A DNA stretch of 64,000 nucleotides from JBKQVT01 sp052139835 (GCA_052139835.1 JBKQVT010000132.1:1-64000), one strand, 5' to 3'. Positions 9,263 to 19,064 are shown, counted from the stretch's first letter. Numbers and translations: made by a program. Notes: generated from the sequence alone by a model not told the origin.

Positions 9263-11503
9263 ATGTCCATGCCGCAGCCCATCCTGGCCTCCGCGCTTAC
9301 GACGCTGCTTCCCTTCGGGTGGCTGGCGGCCGCGGCTGCGCCCATCTTGATCCACTTATGGAACCGGAGCAGCTACCGCGAGTTGCCCTGGGCGGCGATG
9401 GAATACCTGCTGGCCGCCCTCCAACGGCAGACGCGCCGCCTGCGATTGGAACAGTTGCTGCTCCTCGTGCTGCGCACCCTCCTGATCGTGCTGGTGGTGC
9501 TGGCGGTGATCCGCGTGCCGTTTCTGGAGCGGAGCGGGCTGGCCTTCAGCCGCGGCGGGGCCACGCATCGCGTGCTGGTGATCGACGGCTCCTATTCCAT
9601 GGCCTACCGCAGCGGCCCGCAGAGCCTCTTCGACCGCGCCAAGGACCTGGCCCAGCGGATCGTGCGGGAGAGTCCGCAGGGGGACGCCTTCACGCTGGTC
9701 CTGATGGCGGCGCCGCCGCGGGTAGTGGTGGGGACGCCGGCCTTCGAGCCCGCCGCGATGCGCGATGAAATCGACAACCTCGAGCTGCTGCACACCGGCG
9801 CCGACCTGCCGGCCACCGTCGCCGCCGTGCGCCGCGTGGTGGAGCGGGCCGGCCGCGAAAACCCCCGGCTGGCCGGCCATAAGGTCAAGGTCTACTTCCT
9901 CACCGACTTGCAGCGGACCACCTGGTCGCCCGAGCTGGGCAACGCCGCCAAGGACGACTTCCGCCGGCAGAGCCAGGCCCTGGCCAAGGCCGCCTCGCTG
10001 GTCCTGATCGACCTGGGACAGCCGGGGGCCGAGAACCTCGCCGTCACCGGCCTGCGGTCGGTCGATCCCGTGGCCGTGGCGGGCCGCAGCGTCACCTTCG
10101 AGGCCACGGTGAAAAATTTCGGCAGCCAGCCGCGAAACCGCCAGGCCGTCCAGTGGCTGGTCGATCGCCGCCGCAGCGAGGAACACGTGCTCGACCTTCC
10201 CCCCGGCACGGAGAAAGCGACCCCCCGCTTCTCCTGCCGCTTCCAAACGCCCGGCGATCATACCGTCGAGGTCCGCGCACAAGGCGATGCCCTGGAGATC
10301 GACAACCATCGCTACCTGGTGGTGCCCGTGCGGCAGTCGATCCGCGTGCTGTGCATCAACGGCCGTCCCTCGGGCGAGCCGTTCCAGGGGGCCAGCGACT
10401 ACCTGGCCGTCGCCTTGCGCGTCAGCGGCGAGGGCGAGCCGAGCCACGTCGTCGTCGACCTGGCCGCGGAGAGCGCGCTGATGGAGCGCGACCTGGGGAG
10501 CTACGACTGCGTGTTCCTCTGCGACGTGGCCCAGTTCACCGCCGGCGAGGCCCGCGTGCTGGACGCCTATCTCGGCCGCGGCGGCAACCTGATCTTCTTC
10601 CTCGGCGGCCAGGTGCAGGCCGAGCGTTATAATCGCGAGTTGGGGGGCGGGCCGGGCCGGCCGCGCATCCTTCCCGCCCGACTGGGCAAGCTGGTCGATG
10701 TGCCCGAAACCAGCCTCGATCCCCTCGGCTACCGTCACTCCATCGTCCACGGCTTCGAGAGCAAAGAGACGGCGGGGCTGATCACTACGCCGGTGGCCAA
10801 GCATTACCGCCTGGAAATCCCCGCGAACTCGACCGCCCGCGCGGTGCTGGACACCGGCAGCGGCGACCCCTTGATCGTCGAGCAGCCGATCCGCAAGGGC
10901 CGGGTGGTGCTGGTGGCGACCTCCGCCGACCTGAGTTGGAGCTGCCTCCCCTTGTTGCCCAGCTTCGTCCCCTTGGTCCAGGAAATCCTCAATTGGTGCG
11001 CCGGCGGACAGATCCAGCAGCGCAATTTCCAGGTGGGCGACGTGTTGGGCGGCGTGGCGCCGGCGGCCGCGGTCGACACGCCCCTCCGGCTGAGCCGCAG
11101 CCAACGGCCGGACGACGCTCCTGCCGAGCGGCTGGAGAAGCAAGGCCGTCAAATCGCCTTGCACGCCGAGGGGGACTACAGCGCCTGGAGCTACCCCGAC
11201 ACTTGGCTGAGCGGCATTTACACGGCCACGCTCGGCCCGCCCTTCAACCGCAGCCAGAGTTTCGCGGTGAACGTCGATACGCGGGAGAGCGACCTGGCCG
11301 CCGTGGACGTCGAGGACCTCAAGGGCAACGTCTGGCCGGGGGTCCCCTTCCAGTATCAAACCACCTGGCAGCAGACCGACGCGCAAGTGGCCGCCCCGGT
11401 GGTGCGCTCCTGGCGGCTGCCCGTCCTCTTGTTATACACGGTTTTGGGCCTCTTGGTCAGCGAGACTTTTCTGGCCTGGCGATTCGGACATCACGGCACA
11501 TGA
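9263..11503 (+). CDS. BatA-like membrane protein with vWA domain
   Basis: A 746-residue protein. Membrane segments lie near residues 15-33 and 64-83 and another close to the C-terminus (VLLLYTVLGLLVSETFLAW). The N-terminus with PILIHLWNRSSYRELPWAAM is typical of the BatA/TIGR02226 domain. A vWA domain follows with MIDAS-like DGSYS (108-112), and the large external middle includes a glutamine-amidotransferase-like segment near VLCINGRPSGE. It overlaps the next vWA gene by 4 bp (ATGA), showing translational coupling. Probably envelope-anchored and handled by MoxR/DUF58. Confidence 0.85.
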   Translation: MSMPQPILASALTTLLPFGWLAAAAAPILIHLWNRSSYRELPWAAMEYLLAALQRQTRRLRLEQLLLLVLRTLLIVLVVLAVIRVPFLERSGLAFSRGGATHRVLVIDGSYSMAYRSGPQSLFDRAKDLAQRIVRESPQGDAFTLVLMAAPPRVVVGTPAFEPAAMRDEIDNLELLHTGADLPATVAAVRRVVERAGRENPRLAGHKVKVYFLTDLQRTTWSPELGNAAKDDFRRQSQALAKAASLVLIDLGQPGAENLAVTGLRSVDPVAVAGRSVTFEATVKNFGSQPRNRQAVQWLVDRRRSEEHVLDLPPGTEKATPRFSCRFQTPGDHTVEVRAQGDALEIDNHRYLVVPVRQSIRVLCINGRPSGEPFQGASDYLAVALRVSGEGEPSHVVVDLAAESALMERDLGSYDCVFLCDVAQFTAGEARVLDAYLGRGGNLIFFLGGQVQAERYNRELGGGPGRPRILPARLGKLVDVPETSLDPLGYRHSIVHGFESKETAGLITTPVAKHYRLEIPANSTARAVLDTGSGDPLIVEQPIRKGRVVLVATSADLSWSCLPLLPSFVPLVQEILNWCAGGQIQQRNFQVGDVLGGVAPAAAVDTPLRLSRSQRPDDAPAERLEKQGRQIALHAEGDYSAWSYPDTWLSGIYTATLGPPFNRSQSFAVNVDTRESDLAAVDVEDLKGNVWPGVPFQYQTTWQQTDAQVAAPVVRSWRLPVLLLYTVLGLLVSETFLAWRFGHHGT

Positions 11504-13899
11504 GCGGCACCCTGCCAACCTGGTTGGAACGATGGCTCGACATCAAGGCCGGGCCGGGGGAGGGTACGTACTGGCGGCTCGATCACCAGTGGCCCTGGCC
11601 GCCCTGGGTGACGTTGTTGCTGGTGGCGGGGGCGGTGTTTTTCGTGGCGGCGGTCTACGCGCGGGAAAGCCGCCGCGCCGGCGGCCGCTACCGCGCCGTA
11701 CTGGCGGTCATGCGGCTGGCGCTGATCGCCCTGGCGATGCTGATGATCGCCCAGGTGGCGATCTCCCTGCAACGCACCGGTCTGCCCTACGTGGCCGTGC
11801 TGGTCGACGACTCGTTGAGCATGACCGTGGTGGACCGCTATGAGCCGCGGCTGCGCAAGGCCCTGGAAGAACGCGCGGGCCGCGCCGGCATCGGCGGCGG
11901 CAAGCGGCCGCTGCAACTCAGCCGCTGGAACCTGGCCGGCACGCTGTTGACGGAGCGCGACGCCGCGATGCTGGCGGAAATCGCCCGGAACCACAAGCTC
12001 CGCTTCTACTTCCTCACCGGGCTGAAGGCCGCCGCGCATGCCGACCCGGCCGGCATCGCCGCCGAGCTCCGCGCGGCCTCGCCGAAGGGCGAGAGCACGC
12101 GGCTGGGGGCCGCCATCCAAGGCGTGCTGGACGACCTCCGCGGCACGCCCCCGGCGACAATCGTGATCCTCACCGACGGCATCAATACGGAAGGCCCCTC
12201 GCTGGCCGACGGCGCCGCCGCCGCGGCCCGCAAGGGCGTGCCGCTGCTGCTAGTCGGGCTGGGCAGCGACCAGCCGGTCCGCGAGCTGAAGCTCAGCGAC
12301 CTGCTGGTCGACGACGTGGTCTTTGTCGACGACATCGTCACGTTCCAGTTCAAGCTGACGGCCGCCGGCTTCCGGGGCGCCAAGGTCCCCATCGTGCTCC
12401 GCCGCGCGGACCGGCCGGAGGAGCTGGCCCGCACCGAAGTGACCGTCGGCCCCGACGGCCAGTCGCAGGAGGTCCGCTTGTCGTACCGCCCGCAAGAGGT
12501 CGGCCGCTTCCGCTTCGTCGTCCAGGCCGAGCCCGCCGAGGCGCCGCCCAGCGCGGAGGCGGCCCGCCTGGCGCGGACCATCCAGGTGCGGAAGGAGAAG
12601 ATCCGCGTGTTGCTGGCCGACGGCTATCCGCGCTACGAATACCGCTTCCTCCGCAACATGTTGGCCCGCGACGAGACCGTCGAGCTGCACACGGTCCAAC
12701 AAGACGCCGACGTGGAGTACAGCGAGCAGGACAAGACGTCGCTGCGAGTCTTTCCCGTGCGACGCGACGAACTCTTCGCCTACGACGTGATCGTGCTGGG
12801 CGACCTCAACCCCGCCTTGCTCAGCGCCGCCAGCCTGCAAAACCTGGCCGACTTCGTCGATCAGCCGGGCAAGGGGGGCGCGCTGGTGCTGCTGGCCGGG
12901 CCGCAGTACATGCCGCGGGCCTATTGCGACACGCCCTTGGCACGCCTGCTGCCCTTCGATGCCCGCACCGTGATCGTCCCGGAGCCCGGCAAGCCGCTGA
13001 CCGAGGGGTTCGTGGTGCAGCCCACGGACTTGGGGCTGGCGAGCCCGGCGATGCAACTGGGCGACACGCCCGAACAGACCCGCGCCATCTGGCAGCACCT
13101 GCCGCCGCTGTATTGGCTGATCGAGGCGGGGGGGTGGAAGCCCGGGGTGCGGGTGCTGGCGGAGCATCCCACCCGCACCGGCCGCGACGGCCGCCGCCTG
13201 CCGGTAATCGCCCTGCAATACGTCGGCTCCGGCAAGGTCCTCTTCCACGCCAGCGACGAGACGTGGCGCTGGCGCCGCCGGGTGGGCGACGTCTTCTTCG
13301 CCCGCTACTGGATCCAAACCCTCCGCGCCCTGGCCCGCGGGAAGCTCGCCGAAGGTCAGCGCGCGGCCGAGCTGACGACCGACCGCCGCGAGTATCACCC
13401 CGGCGACGCGGTGCGGCTGCGGGTGCGGTTCGCCGACGAACGGCTGGCGCCCGCGGAGGACCGCGGCGTCACCGTGATGGTGGAACAGCAACGGGGCAAG
13501 AAGCAGCCCGTCGGGCTGCGCCGCGCGGCGACCGGCCGCGGCACCTTCGAGGGCCTGCTGGGGGCCATGCCGGTGGGCAGCTACCACGCCTGGATGGTGA
13601 CGCCGGAGCTGCCGGGTCAGCCGGCGGCGGTCGATTTCACGGTGGCGCCGCCGCCGGGGGAGTTCGCCCGCGTCCGCATGGATGCAGCCGAGATGCAGCA
13701 GGCCGCCCTGGAGACCAGCGGCCGCTTCTACACCTTTGCCGACGCCGACCATCTCCTGGCCGACTTGCCGCCGGGACGCCCGGTCCCCTATCAATCGCTG
13801 CCGCCCGTGCCGCTGTGGAACAAGTGGCCGGTGCTGCTAGTGTTCCTCGTGCTGCTGATCGGCGAATGGTTGCTCCGCAAGCGCGGTGGAATGGTATAG
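11500..13899 (+). CDS. vWA and GATase-like membrane protein
   Basis: A 799-residue protein starting at the ATG that overlaps the previous stop (ATGA). It has two membrane segments (about residues 36-54 and 71-90), then a vWA domain with DDSLS (103-107). The middle part, beginning VLLADGYPRYEYRFLRNML, resembles the glutamine-amidotransferase-like fold seen in such planctomycete proteins. A last membrane helix (WPVLLVFLVLLIGEWLL) ends the chain. It is a longer relative of the preceding BatA-like protein, and the two may form a complex. Catalytic residues of a true amidotransferase were not recognised. Confidence 0.8.
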   Translation: MSGTLPTWLERWLDIKAGPGEGTYWRLDHQWPWPPWVTLLLVAGAVFFVAAVYARESRRAGGRYRAVLAVMRLALIALAMLMIAQVAISLQRTGLPYVAVLVDDSLSMTVVDRYEPRLRKALEERAGRAGIGGGKRPLQLSRWNLAGTLLTERDAAMLAEIARNHKLRFYFLTGLKAAAHADPAGIAAELRAASPKGESTRLGAAIQGVLDDLRGTPPATIVILTDGINTEGPSLADGAAAAARKGVPLLLVGLGSDQPVRELKLSDLLVDDVVFVDDIVTFQFKLTAAGFRGAKVPIVLRRADRPEELARTEVTVGPDGQSQEVRLSYRPQEVGRFRFVVQAEPAEAPPSAEAARLARTIQVRKEKIRVLLADGYPRYEYRFLRNMLARDETVELHTVQQDADVEYSEQDKTSLRVFPVRRDELFAYDVIVLGDLNPALLSAASLQNLADFVDQPGKGGALVLLAGPQYMPRAYCDTPLARLLPFDARTVIVPEPGKPLTEGFVVQPTDLGLASPAMQLGDTPEQTRAIWQHLPPLYWLIEAGGWKPGVRVLAEHPTRTGRDGRRLPVIALQYVGSGKVLFHASDETWRWRRRVGDVFFARYWIQTLRALARGKLAEGQRAAELTTDRREYHPGDAVRLRVRFADERLAPAEDRGVTVMVEQQRGKKQPVGLRRAATGRGTFEGLLGAMPVGSYHAWMVTPELPGQPAAVDFTVAPPPGEFARVRMDAAEMQQAALETSGRFYTFADADHLLADLPPGRPVPYQSLPPVPLWNKWPVLLVFLVLLIGEWLLRKRGGMV

Positions 13900-14020
13900 A
13901 ATGAACAAGGGGAAAGCCACACTCTCGGGTGCCACTGCTGGCTTGTCCAGCAGTGCGAAAGCACGGTTGGACAAGCCAACCGTGGCACTCGGCGCGGTGG
14001 TATAGAATGGAAAAGGGAAG
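13883..14020. repeat. Double stem-loop element flanked by direct repeats (copy A)
   Basis: A 60-bp core (13929-13988) runs from GTGCCAC to GTGGCAC. It contains two local hairpins, CACTGCTGG-CTTGT-CCAGCAGTG and CACGGTTGG-ACAAG-CCAACCGTG, separated by GAAA. The two loops are complementary. The same core, inverted and with one extra base, occurs at 50389-50449. The core is flanked by imperfect direct repeats of GCGGTGG...TATAGAATG (13883 onward and 13994 onward); the first of these contains the stop codon of the upstream gene. Confidence 0.85.
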
Positions 14021-14029
14021 AAACCACCC

Positions 14030-17000
14030 ATGAGCCACCCCATCGAACAACGCCTGACCGCCCTGCGGCGCCGCGTCCGGCGGTTGCTGCTGTTGCGCGG
14101 ACTCAGCGCCACCGTGGCCGCGGTGCTGGCGGTGGCGATGCTCCTGGGGCTGGGCGACTACCTGATCCATTTCCAGGACCGCGGCATCCGCATCCTTTGC
14201 TGGCTCGCCCTGCTCTCCGCCTTGGGCTGGACGTGCCGGCGCTACCTGATCCGGCCGCTGCGGGCCCGCTTGGGCGACGTCGAGCTGGCCGTGCGGCTGG
14301 AGCGCCACTTCCCCGGCTTGGAGGACCGCCTGATCAGCAGCGTCGAGTTCCTGCGGCAAACGGAAGACGACCCGGTGGCCGGCTCGGCCGCGCTACGCCG
14401 GGCGGTCATCGCCGAGACGGCGGCGGCCACCGAACGGTTGGATTTCAACGCGGCGCTGGACCGTAGTGCGCCGCTGCGGGCCGGATTGCTGGCCCTGGTC
14501 GTTGCCCTGGCGGCGGCGGTGCTGGCGGCGCTGAACCCCGCCGCCTCGCGCATCGCCCTGGCCCGGCTCATCAATCCGCTGGGCAACCTGGCCTGGCAGC
14601 AACCCACCGTCGAGGTGCCGCCGGCGCTGAAGTCGCTGCACGTCCGCGTGTTTCCGCCGGCCTACACGGGCTGGCCGGAAGAGAACGCCGACAGAAACGT
14701 CCGCGCCCTGGTGGGGACGCGGCTGCGGATCGAGGGCACCGCGTCCAAGCCGCTCCGCAGCGCCGTGCTCTGCTTCGAGGGCCGGCGGCGGGCGGCGGCC
14801 GCCCTGGGCCCCGACCGCCTCAGCTTCGTCGCCGGCGGCGAGGGCCAGACCGCCATCCTGGTCGAGAAGTCGGGCGACTATTGGTTCGAGCTGACCGATG
14901 CGGCCGGCCTGGTCGGCGGGGTCGACGACCATGGGGAAATCACCGCCGTCCCCGACTTGCCCCCAACGGTCATCATCCAACGGCCCACGTCGAACCTGGT
15001 CGTCACGCCCCAGGCGGTCGTGCCGCTGGTGATCCGGGCCAACGACGACCTGGCGCTCGCCCGCGTCGGGCTGATGATGAGCCGCTCCGACCGGCCCCAG
15101 GAGCCGCCCGTGGAAGTCTTGCCGCCGCCCTACCAGGGGCCCGCGCACGTCAAGCCGGCGAAAATCAGCGGGCTGTCCGACGAGGCCAGGCCACCGCAGC
15201 CGATGACTATCTCCTACCGCTGGGAACTTGCCGAACTGAAGTTGCCGCCGGGCAGCCAGGTCGCCTTCTTCGCCACGGCCACGGATTACCACGGCCAGAC
15301 CACCAAGAGCGAGCCGCGGCGGCTGATCGTCGTCACGCCCGAAGAATTGCAGCAGCGCATCGCCGCCCGCCAGGAACTCATCCTCGCCGAACTGGCCCGC
15401 GTGCTGAAAATGCAGCGCCAGGGGCGCGGGCAGGTCACGGCGCTGGAGATTCGCATCGGCGAACTGCGGCGGCTGGAGCCCATCGACCTGGACCGCCTCC
15501 AGGCCGCCGAGCTCAACCAGCGGCAAGTCAACACCAGCCTGACCAGCCGCGCCGACGGCATCCCCATGCAGGTCTTCACCCTCTTGGCCGACCTGGAGAA
15601 CAATCGCCTGGCGAGTCCCGAGGTCCGCCGCCGCATGCAGGAGTTGTTGGACGAAATCGGCCAGTTGGACCGCAAGCACCTCACGGCCATCGACCACGAC
15701 CTGGTGGAAGCGGCCAAGTCGGCGCAGGCGCCGCCCAGCGGAGAGGACCGGGCGACGGCGGCGCTGCTCGAAAGCGCGGGCTCCCACCAGGACCAGGTGA
15801 TTGCGTCGCTGGAGGCGCTGCTGGGCCGGATGAATCAATGGGGCTCCTACCGCCGCTTCTACCACGACGTGGAGCAATTGCTCCGCGACCAGGAGCTGTT
15901 GGCCCATGAGGCGGCCGAGGTCGGCCGCCTCACGCTGACCAAGGACCTCAAGGACCTGCAACCGCAGGAAGTGGCCGATCTGAAAGTGCTGGCCCAGCGG
16001 CAGCTCGAGCTGGCGCGGCGGCTGGATCGGACCTTGCAGGAGATGGACGCGGTGGGCGCGGAGTTGAAGCAGGGCGATCCTGCGGCGGCGGGAAACGCCG
16101 CGGCCGAGGAAAACGCCTCCGCGGCGGAAAATGTCCTCGACGCCGCCGCAGAGGCCCGCAAACTCGCCGTCGCCGCCGAGATGCAGGCGGCCGCCGGCGG
16201 GCTTCAGGAAAACCGGATCGGCCAGGTGACCGGCCAGCACAAGGAACTCGTCGCGAATCTGCAAAAGGTCCTCGACATCCTCGCCAATCGCCGCCACCAG
16301 GAGTTGGGCGGGCTGGTGAAGAAGCAGCAACAGGCCGAGTCGGACCTGGAGGCACTGCATCGCCGCGAGGACGAGTTGAGCCAGAGGCTCGCGGCAGCCG
16401 CGCTTCTGAGCGACCCCGCCAAGCGCAACGCCGAGAGCCAGCGGCTCGGGCACCAACAGGATGCCCTCCGCGATGAGACCAGGCGGATGGCGAAGCAGTT
16501 GGCGCGGATCCTGGCCGAGGAGGCCGGCGAGAGCGCGGAGGGCGCCGGCGATCAGATGGACAAAGCCGGCCGCCAGGCCGCCGGGGGCCACGCGGCCGCC
16601 GCGGCCAAGCAGGCGGTCGAGGCCGGTAAGCTTCTCGACGAAGCCCGCCGCAAGTTGGCCGCCCGGCGCTTCGCCAACCAGGCGGAACTGGCCCTGGAGC
16701 AACTCGCCCGCCTCGAAGACGCCATCAAACACCTGCACCGCCAGCAGCAGAACGTGATCGACGAGACGCGGCGGCTGGACGAGTTGCAGCGGACCGCGGG
16801 GCGATTGACGCGGGCGCAGGCCCTGAGCCTCCGCGATTTGTTCCGGCTGCAAGAGTCGCTGCACGCCGAGGACGCGCGATTGGCCGAGCAACTCAAAGGG
16901 GCGGGGGCCTTCTCCCTGGCGCTTGCCGCGGCCGGCGAGCCGATGGCGGAGGCCGCCGCGATGTTGGATCGCCGCGAGACCGCCGCGCCCACGCAGCAGG

Positions 17001-17878
17001 CCCAGCAGCGGGCGCTGGCCCGCCTGGCCCTGGTGCTGGAGGCCCTCAAGCCGGAGAAGCCCGGCCAACAGGGCGACAGCGGCGGCGGTGGCGGCGGCCA
17101 GGGCAACCAGGGCCCGCCCGGCAGCGTGCGGTGCATCGAGGAACTGAAGATGTTGAAGCTCCTCCAACTGGAGGTCAACATCAGTGCCCACCGCTTGCAC
17201 GAGGCGGTCGGCGAACTCAAAGATCTCACCGCCCCGCAGCGCGCGGAGTATGCGGCCGTGGGGGCGGGGCAGGGCCGGCTGGCCGATCTGGTGATGCAGT
17301 TGCTCCCGCCCACCGCCGCCGCCGGTTTGCCGAAGGAATTGGGCCGGGCGGGCGAATCGGAAGAGGCCAATCCGTTGCTGGCCATCGCCCAACAGATGCG
17401 CCTGGCCGAAGGCCGCCTCGTCGCAAGAGATGCCGGGCCGGAAACCCAGGACATCCAGCAAGACGTCGTCCGAAGGATCGATAAACTCCTGGAGCAAGTG
17501 CGGAAGTCGCCGCAGCGGACCGCTTCGCCGTCGACACCGCAGCCGAGCATACGGCCGCGGCCGGAGCCGTCCAGCCTGCCGCAACAGCCAAAGGGACCGG
17601 GCAGTCCGAAACCCAACCCGAAGCCGGTCGTCGCGGCCAGCGATCCGAAACATGCGACCCAGCCCGGACAGCCGGACCGGCACAAAATGCAGCCGCGCTT
17701 TCAGCAGTTGCCGGGATGGGGCGACCTGCAGGAGCGCCAGCGCGAGCAACTCCTCCAGTTGCCCCCGGAAGAGTTTCTGCCCAAGTACAAGGAAATGATC
17801 GAGGATTACTATCGGCGGCTGTCGCAGCCGTCCGGCGAGGAGGACTCTCCGCCCGGCGACAGCAGCAGCGCAGAATGA
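14030..17878 (+). CDS. Giant DUF4175-like membrane and coiled-coil protein
   Basis: A 1282-residue protein. Its N-terminus has membrane segments (LLLLRGLSATVAAVLAVAML and IRILCWLALLSALGW), then the LEDRLISSVEFL segment typical of DUF4175-type proteins, then another membrane helix near residues 156-172. A beta-rich region follows. From about residue 440 the chain becomes long, charged and helical, rich in Ala, Glu, Gln and Arg, with coiled-coil character. The C-terminus is proline-rich and ends in a short acidic helix. It follows the vWA gene and its stop overlaps the next start (ATGA). It is probably a structural or scaffold partner in the MoxR cluster; no enzymatic motif was seen. Confidence 0.75.
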   Translation: MSHPIEQRLTALRRRVRRLLLLRGLSATVAAVLAVAMLLGLGDYLIHFQDRGIRILCWLALLSALGWTCRRYLIRPLRARLGDVELAVRLERHFPGLEDRLISSVEFLRQTEDDPVAGSAALRRAVIAETAAATERLDFNAALDRSAPLRAGLLALVVALAAAVLAALNPAASRIALARLINPLGNLAWQQPTVEVPPALKSLHVRVFPPAYTGWPEENADRNVRALVGTRLRIEGTASKPLRSAVLCFEGRRRAAAALGPDRLSFVAGGEGQTAILVEKSGDYWFELTDAAGLVGGVDDHGEITAVPDLPPTVIIQRPTSNLVVTPQAVVPLVIRANDDLALARVGLMMSRSDRPQEPPVEVLPPPYQGPAHVKPAKISGLSDEARPPQPMTISYRWELAELKLPPGSQVAFFATATDYHGQTTKSEPRRLIVVTPEELQQRIAARQELILAELARVLKMQRQGRGQVTALEIRIGELRRLEPIDLDRLQAAELNQRQVNTSLTSRADGIPMQVFTLLADLENNRLASPEVRRRMQELLDEIGQLDRKHLTAIDHDLVEAAKSAQAPPSGEDRATAALLESAGSHQDQVIASLEALLGRMNQWGSYRRFYHDVEQLLRDQELLAHEAAEVGRLTLTKDLKDLQPQEVADLKVLAQRQLELARRLDRTLQEMDAVGAELKQGDPAAAGNAAAEENASAAENVLDAAAEARKLAVAAEMQAAAGGLQENRIGQVTGQHKELVANLQKVLDILANRRHQELGGLVKKQQQAESDLEALHRREDELSQRLAAAALLSDPAKRNAESQRLGHQQDALRDETRRMAKQLARILAEEAGESAEGAGDQMDKAGRQAAGGHAAAAAKQAVEAGKLLDEARRKLAARRFANQAELALEQLARLEDAIKHLHRQQQNVIDETRRLDELQRTAGRLTRAQALSLRDLFRLQESLHAEDARLAEQLKGAGAFSLALAAAGEPMAEAAAMLDRRETAAPTQQAQQRALARLALVLEALKPEKPGQQGDSGGGGGGQGNQGPPGSVRCIEELKMLKLLQLEVNISAHRLHEAVGELKDLTAPQRAEYAAVGAGQGRLADLVMQLLPPTAAAGLPKELGRAGESEEANPLLAIAQQMRLAEGRLVARDAGPETQDIQQDVVRRIDKLLEQVRKSPQRTASPSTPQPSIRPRPEPSSLPQQPKGPGSPKPNPKPVVAASDPKHATQPGQPDRHKMQPRFQQLPGWGDLQERQREQLLQLPPEEFLPKYKEMIEDYYRRLSQPSGEEDSPPGDSSSAE

Positions 17879-18933
17879 ACGGTCATCTTTTGAAACCAGT
17901 CACGATAATTCCCCTGTTATGCCTGCTTTTCCTGCTGCGGCCCTGCGCGGCCGCCGAGGAGAGGAACGCCGACAAGGAGGGGGCGGCGATGATCACGCCG
18001 GCGGCCCAACGGGCCATCGACAAGGCCCTGGGCTGGCTGGCCGGCCGGCAAAACGACGACGGCTCGTTCGGCTCGGGGGCCTACCGGGCCAACGTGGGCA
18101 TTTGCGGCCTCTCGGGCATGGCCCTGATGGCCGGCGGCAGCACGCCCGCCCGCGGCCCCTACGGCCAGCAGGTCGACCGCGCCCTGGACTACGTCCTGGC
18201 CAACGCCCAGGCCAGCGGCTTCATCTGCGAGCCCGCCGCCACCAGCCATGGGCCCATGTATGGCCACGGCTTCGCCACCACGTTTCTGGCCGAATGCTAC
18301 GGCATGTCGCCGCGGCCCGACCTCCGCGAGAAACTCTCCAAGGCCGTCAAGCTCATCATCAATTGCCAAAACAAGGAAGGCGGCTGGCGCTATTATCCCC
18401 AACGCGACGACGCCGACATCTCGGTCACGGTGTGCCAGGTGATGGCGCTGCGGGCGGCCCATAACGCCGGGATCTATGTCCCCACGGAGACCATCGACCA
18501 CGCCACCAAGGACTACGTGTTGCGCTGCCAGAACGCCGACGGCGGCTTCATGTACATGCTCAGCGCCGGCGGCGACAGCGCCTTTGCGCGCTCGGCGGCG
18601 GCCGTCGTCGCCCTGAACAGCGCCGGCAGATACGGCGGCCCCGAGATCAACAAGGCGCTCGACTACCTCATGCAGTTTCGGCCCGCCGAGGGCGCGACCC
18701 GCCGCGGCTTGGAGGGCTACTATGAATACGGCCATTACTACGCCGTGCAGGCGATGTGGCAGGCCGGCGGCGACCGCTGGGCCCGCTGGTATCCGGCCAT
18801 CCGCGACGAGTTGATCTCCCGGCAGCAGGAGGACGGCTCCTGGGTCTCCAGCTTCGGGCCCGAATACGCCACGGCGATGTCGGCCCTCGTCTTGCAGATG
18901 CCGGAGAACCAGTTGCCGATCTTCCAGAGGTGA
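17875..18933 (+). CDS. Secreted prenyltransferase/squalene-cyclase-repeat protein
   Basis: A 352-residue protein whose ATG overlaps the preceding stop by 4 bp. A signal peptide (about residues 1-27, ending RPCAAA) precedes an alpha/alpha-barrel of repeats such as GRQNDDGSFGSGAYR, CQNKEGGWRYYPQ and CQNADGGFMYML. These repeats are those of the squalene-hopene cyclase and prenyltransferase beta-subunit fold. The catalytic DXDD of cyclases was not seen, and the protein is much shorter than a true cyclase (over 600 residues), so a binding or structural role outside the cytoplasm is more likely. It is the end of the tightly coupled MoxR cluster. Confidence 0.85.
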   Translation: MNGHLLKPVTIIPLLCLLFLLRPCAAAEERNADKEGAAMITPAAQRAIDKALGWLAGRQNDDGSFGSGAYRANVGICGLSGMALMAGGSTPARGPYGQQVDRALDYVLANAQASGFICEPAATSHGPMYGHGFATTFLAECYGMSPRPDLREKLSKAVKLIINCQNKEGGWRYYPQRDDADISVTVCQVMALRAAHNAGIYVPTETIDHATKDYVLRCQNADGGFMYMLSAGGDSAFARSAAAVVALNSAGRYGGPEINKALDYLMQFRPAEGATRRGLEGYYEYGHYYAVQAMWQAGGDRWARWYPAIRDELISRQQEDGSWVSSFGPEYATAMSALVLQMPENQLPIFQR

Positions 18934-18939
18934 GCTGTT

Positions 18940-19054
18940 GGGGATTTAGGGATTTAGGGATTTGGGGATTTGGGGATTTGGGGATTTGGGAGAGGGGCAG
19001 GGGGTGAGGGCGAGTGTCTCCCCTCTCCCTTTGGGAGAGGGGCAGGGGGTGAGG
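18940..19054. repeat. GGGGATTT octamer array plus REP-like CCCTCTCCC units
   Basis: Seven units of GGGGATTT/AGGGATTT (18940-18995) follow the stop codon directly, with the G-rich strand as the coding strand. After them come two direct copies of GGGAGAGGGGCAGGGGGTGA. Between the copies lies CCCTCTCCC-TTT-GGGAGAGGG, a REP-like hairpin. The array could form a G-quadruplex in DNA or in the transcript between this gene and the NPCBM gene. Confidence 0.8.
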
Positions 19055-19064
19055 GCTGACACGC

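Noticed and set aside
9356..11386. Long minus-strand frame opposite the BatA-like gene
   Set aside because: Same reason: high GC opens antisense frames, and the plus-strand product has clear BatA and vWA features.
14393..17749. A 1118-codon open frame on the minus strand opposite the DUF4175-like gene
   Set aside because: It is a GC-rich antisense shadow. The plus-strand frame has membrane segments, sensible coiled-coil composition and coupled start and stop overlaps, while the minus frame has low-complexity Arg/Gly/Leu content and no family.
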